From: Halobacteriales archaeon QS_4_69_31 | GTDB lineage: Archaea; Halobacteriota; Halobacteria; Halobacteriales; Haloarculaceae | Direction of reading: 5' to 3' | DNA length: 40,801 nt | Assembly (NCBI GenBank): GCA_003021655.1 | Contig: PXRP01000021.1 | Location: 7,374-48,174 of the forward strand | Shown: positions 39,663 through 40,801 of the stretch, piece by piece | How positions within the stretch are numbered: the stretch's first letter is position 1 | How the letters are laid out: every line of letters starts with the position of its first letter | The notes under the pieces: generated by a model | Databases searched by the model: none | The model's input: the letters and a program-made list of their open reading frames with translations, nothing else | What the model was told of the DNA's origin: nothing | Made by a program: the position numbers and the translations under genes

Positions 39663-40049
39663 ATGGAGTTCGACCACGCGGGCGTCGCCACCGACGAGTT
39701 CGACGCGCTCGTCGACCTGTACGGCGCCGTCTTCGACGCACCGCTGGTCCACGAGGAGGAGTTCGAGGGCCTCCGCGTGGGCTTTCTCGACCTGGGCAAC
39801 GGCTACTTCGAGGTGCTCGAACCCCTCGACGACGAGGGGACTATCGCGGGCTATCTCGACCGCCAGGGGCCCGGCCTCCACCACGTCGCGCTCCGGACCG
39901 GCGATGTCGCGGCGGCGCTTGACATCGCCCGCCGCGAGGGACTGGCGCTCGTCGACGAGGAACCCCGGCGGGGCGCGTGGGGCCACGACGTGGCCTTCCT
40001 CCACCCCGACTCGACCGGGGGCGTCCTCGTGGAGTTCGTCGAACACTGA
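39663..40049 (+). CDS. mce: Methylmalonyl-CoA epimerase (VOC family)
   Basis: The 128-residue single VOC/glyoxalase-fold protein has metal ligands in FDHAGVA (His5), LHHVALRT and the final VEFVEH (Glu). GNGYFEVLEP and GPGLHHVAL are epimerase-like. It interconverts R and S methylmalonyl-CoA so that the mutase subunit at 33736 can use it, which links the two genes functionally although they are 4.2 kb apart. The TATA-like GTTAAGCC at 39633-39640 is about 27 bases before ATG 39663. Other VOC enzymes are possible but less likely. Confidence 0.85.
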   Translation: MEFDHAGVATDEFDALVDLYGAVFDAPLVHEEEFEGLRVGFLDLGNGYFEVLEPLDDEGTIAGYLDRQGPGLHHVALRTGDVAAALDIARREGLALVDEEPRRGAWGHDVAFLHPDSTGGVLVEFVEH

Positions 40050-40095
40050 CGACGGACTCGGACTTTTTTTACGAGAGCGCGGGCTACCGCCCCGT

Positions 40096-40374
40096 ATGTC
40101 CGACCGGACACAGGCACACGTCTACGTCTCCGGGCGCGTCCAGGGCGTCTTCTACCGGGCGACGACCCGCGAGACGGCCAGCGAGCGCGGCGTCGACGGC
40201 TGGGTGCGCAACCTCGACGACGGCCGCGTCGAGGCGGTCTTCGAGGGCCCCGAGGAGGCTGTCGAGGCGATGGTCGAGTGGTGCCACGAGGGGAGCCCAC
40301 AGGCCCGCGTCGACGACGTCGAGGTGAGCTACGGCGACCCCGAGGGTCACGACGGCTTCGAAGTCCGGTGGTGA
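40096..40374 (+). CDS. acyP: Acylphosphatase
   Basis: The protein is 92 residues. The signature SGRVQGVFYRATTRETA contains the catalytic Arg, and GWVRNLDDGRVEAVFEG contains the catalytic Asn. It hydrolyses carboxyl-phosphate bonds, for example in acyl phosphates. Size is standard for the single-domain enzyme. ATG 40096 follows a T7 run (40064-40070) that serves as the TATA-like box at leaderless distance. It reads in the same direction as mce, 46 bases away, but appears to have its own promoter. Confidence 0.93.
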   Translation: MSDRTQAHVYVSGRVQGVFYRATTRETASERGVDGWVRNLDDGRVEAVFEGPEEAVEAMVEWCHEGSPQARVDDVEVSYGDPEGHDGFEVRW

Positions 40375-40434
40375 CCGGATAGCCCACGGCCCGACAGTGG
40401 CCGGCCGGTCCCGAGTCCGCCGTCCCCCGCCGGC

Positions 40435-40691
40435 CGGTCCCGGGTCGTCGTCGGGGAACCCCACGACGCGACCGTCTCGCTGTGGGACGAGTACCTCCGC
40501 CTGCTCCCGGAGTTCTCGGGGACGTTCGCCATCGAGTCGGCGACCCCGTCCAGACGGTCCGGTCGGTCGCCTTCGGGACGCCCGGGGTCCAGTATCTCAC
40601 GCTGACACAGGACGCGCCGTCGCCTCTGCCAGACGCGGTGCGGTCGTCGTACGCCGCGCGCCTGGGCGTGGCGCTGGCGGTCGCAGTGTGA
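40435..40691 (+). pseudogene. Frame-broken remnant of an unrecognised gene
   Basis: One frame reads VVVGEPHDATVSLWDEYLRL then LPEFSGTFAIES. Near 40535 the sense passes to another frame, GDPVQTVRSVAFGTPGVQY then LTLTQDAPSPLPDAVRSS, and ends AARLGVALAVAV at the TGA (40689-40691). Both parts look like ordinary haloarchaeal protein, so a single frameshift is likely. The beginning is lost: a 17-base near-repeat (40401-40417 and 40430-40446, one mismatch) lies where the start would be. I cannot name the protein. Confidence 0.5.
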
Positions 40692-40734
40692 GTCCCGCCG
40701 GTCCCACCTTTCACAGCGAGGGAGTCCCGCCGTC

Positions 40735-40775
40735 GTCGGCCTGCGGCCGACTGCCCGTGGCGTCTCCGACGCCAC
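40735..40775. repeat. Two perfect hairpins in the terminal intergenic region
   Basis: GTCGGCC-TGC-GGCCGAC (40735-40751) and GTGGCGTC-TCC-GACGCCAC (40757-40775) are perfect inverted repeats with three-base loops. Sequences outside them (40718-40734 and 40784-40801) are partly complementary, suggesting a larger cruciform. The TGC-loop hairpin resembles that at 10298-10316. Confidence 0.6.
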
Positions 40776-40801
40776 GCTGTTCACGGCGGGCGGGAATCGC
40801 G

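Noticed and set aside
1..40801. tRNA, rRNA and CRISPR arrays
   Set aside because: No cloverleaf-like, rRNA-like or regularly spaced repeat pattern was found by eye; short tRNA genes with introns could still be missed.

Overview
The window is chromosomal DNA of an extremely halophilic archaeon (class Halobacteria). The evidence is very high GC, proteins rich in Asp and Glu, haloarchaeal families (TrmB, HalOD1, a DUF5788-like protein, type II GAPDH with class I aldolase, KaiC-like ATPases) and many leaderless genes with a TATA-like box about 27 bases before the start codon. No rRNA, tRNA or CRISPR array was seen. I could not fix the genus; a Haloarcula/Halosimplex-like relative is only a guess.

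Layout. 1-110 looks like the end of an IS200/IS605-type (TnpB) element. 133-2958 is a minus-strand operon in which every junction is a 4-base overlap: a DUF5788-like protein, an unrecognised 41-residue ORF, PolX and a Mut7-C RNase. 3373-4217 holds two small conserved genes with overlapping convergent stops. 4378-8287 is a gluconeogenic block: class I aldolase, FBPase and type II GAPDH, coupled by ATGA overlaps, behind an AT-rich promoter region and next to a TrmB regulator gene. 8363-13636 holds a SpoIIM-like membrane protein, a PP-loop sulfurtransferase/reductase-like protein, a Tat-exported penicillin-acylase-family hydrolase, a membrane protein and a 43-residue membrane peptide. 13637-16237 is a patchy region with a 16-base perfect inverted repeat, a repeated operator-like motif, a D-2-hydroxyacid dehydrogenase, a cupin and a 54-codon remnant of ilvD.

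The most interesting part is 16178-21064. A three-gene operon encodes a VWA protein, a Ser/Thr kinase with a C-terminal FHA-like domain, and a PP2C phosphatase. This composition resembles the bacterial TerY-P triad. An IS630-type element (16238-17350) appears to have landed in the operon's TATA box, leaving the original upstream palindrome 1.1 kb away. A second possible signalling cluster lies at 25219-28881: a zinc-ribbon/FHA protein, a zinc-ribbon membrane protein, and a divergent KaiC-like ATPase with a long acidic N-terminus.

Decay is visible at 28951-30272: a frame-broken small membrane protein, then a badly deleted iron-siderophore binding-protein gene that still carries two intact DtxR-type operators, followed by an apparently intact FAD oxidoreductase. 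The right third (31258-40374) is mostly metabolic: esterase, kynureninase, methylmalonyl-CoA mutase large subunit, FAD oxidoreductase, two membrane proteins, a class V aminotransferase, methylmalonyl-CoA epimerase and acylphosphatase. The window ends in a frame-broken remnant and a cluster of hairpins.
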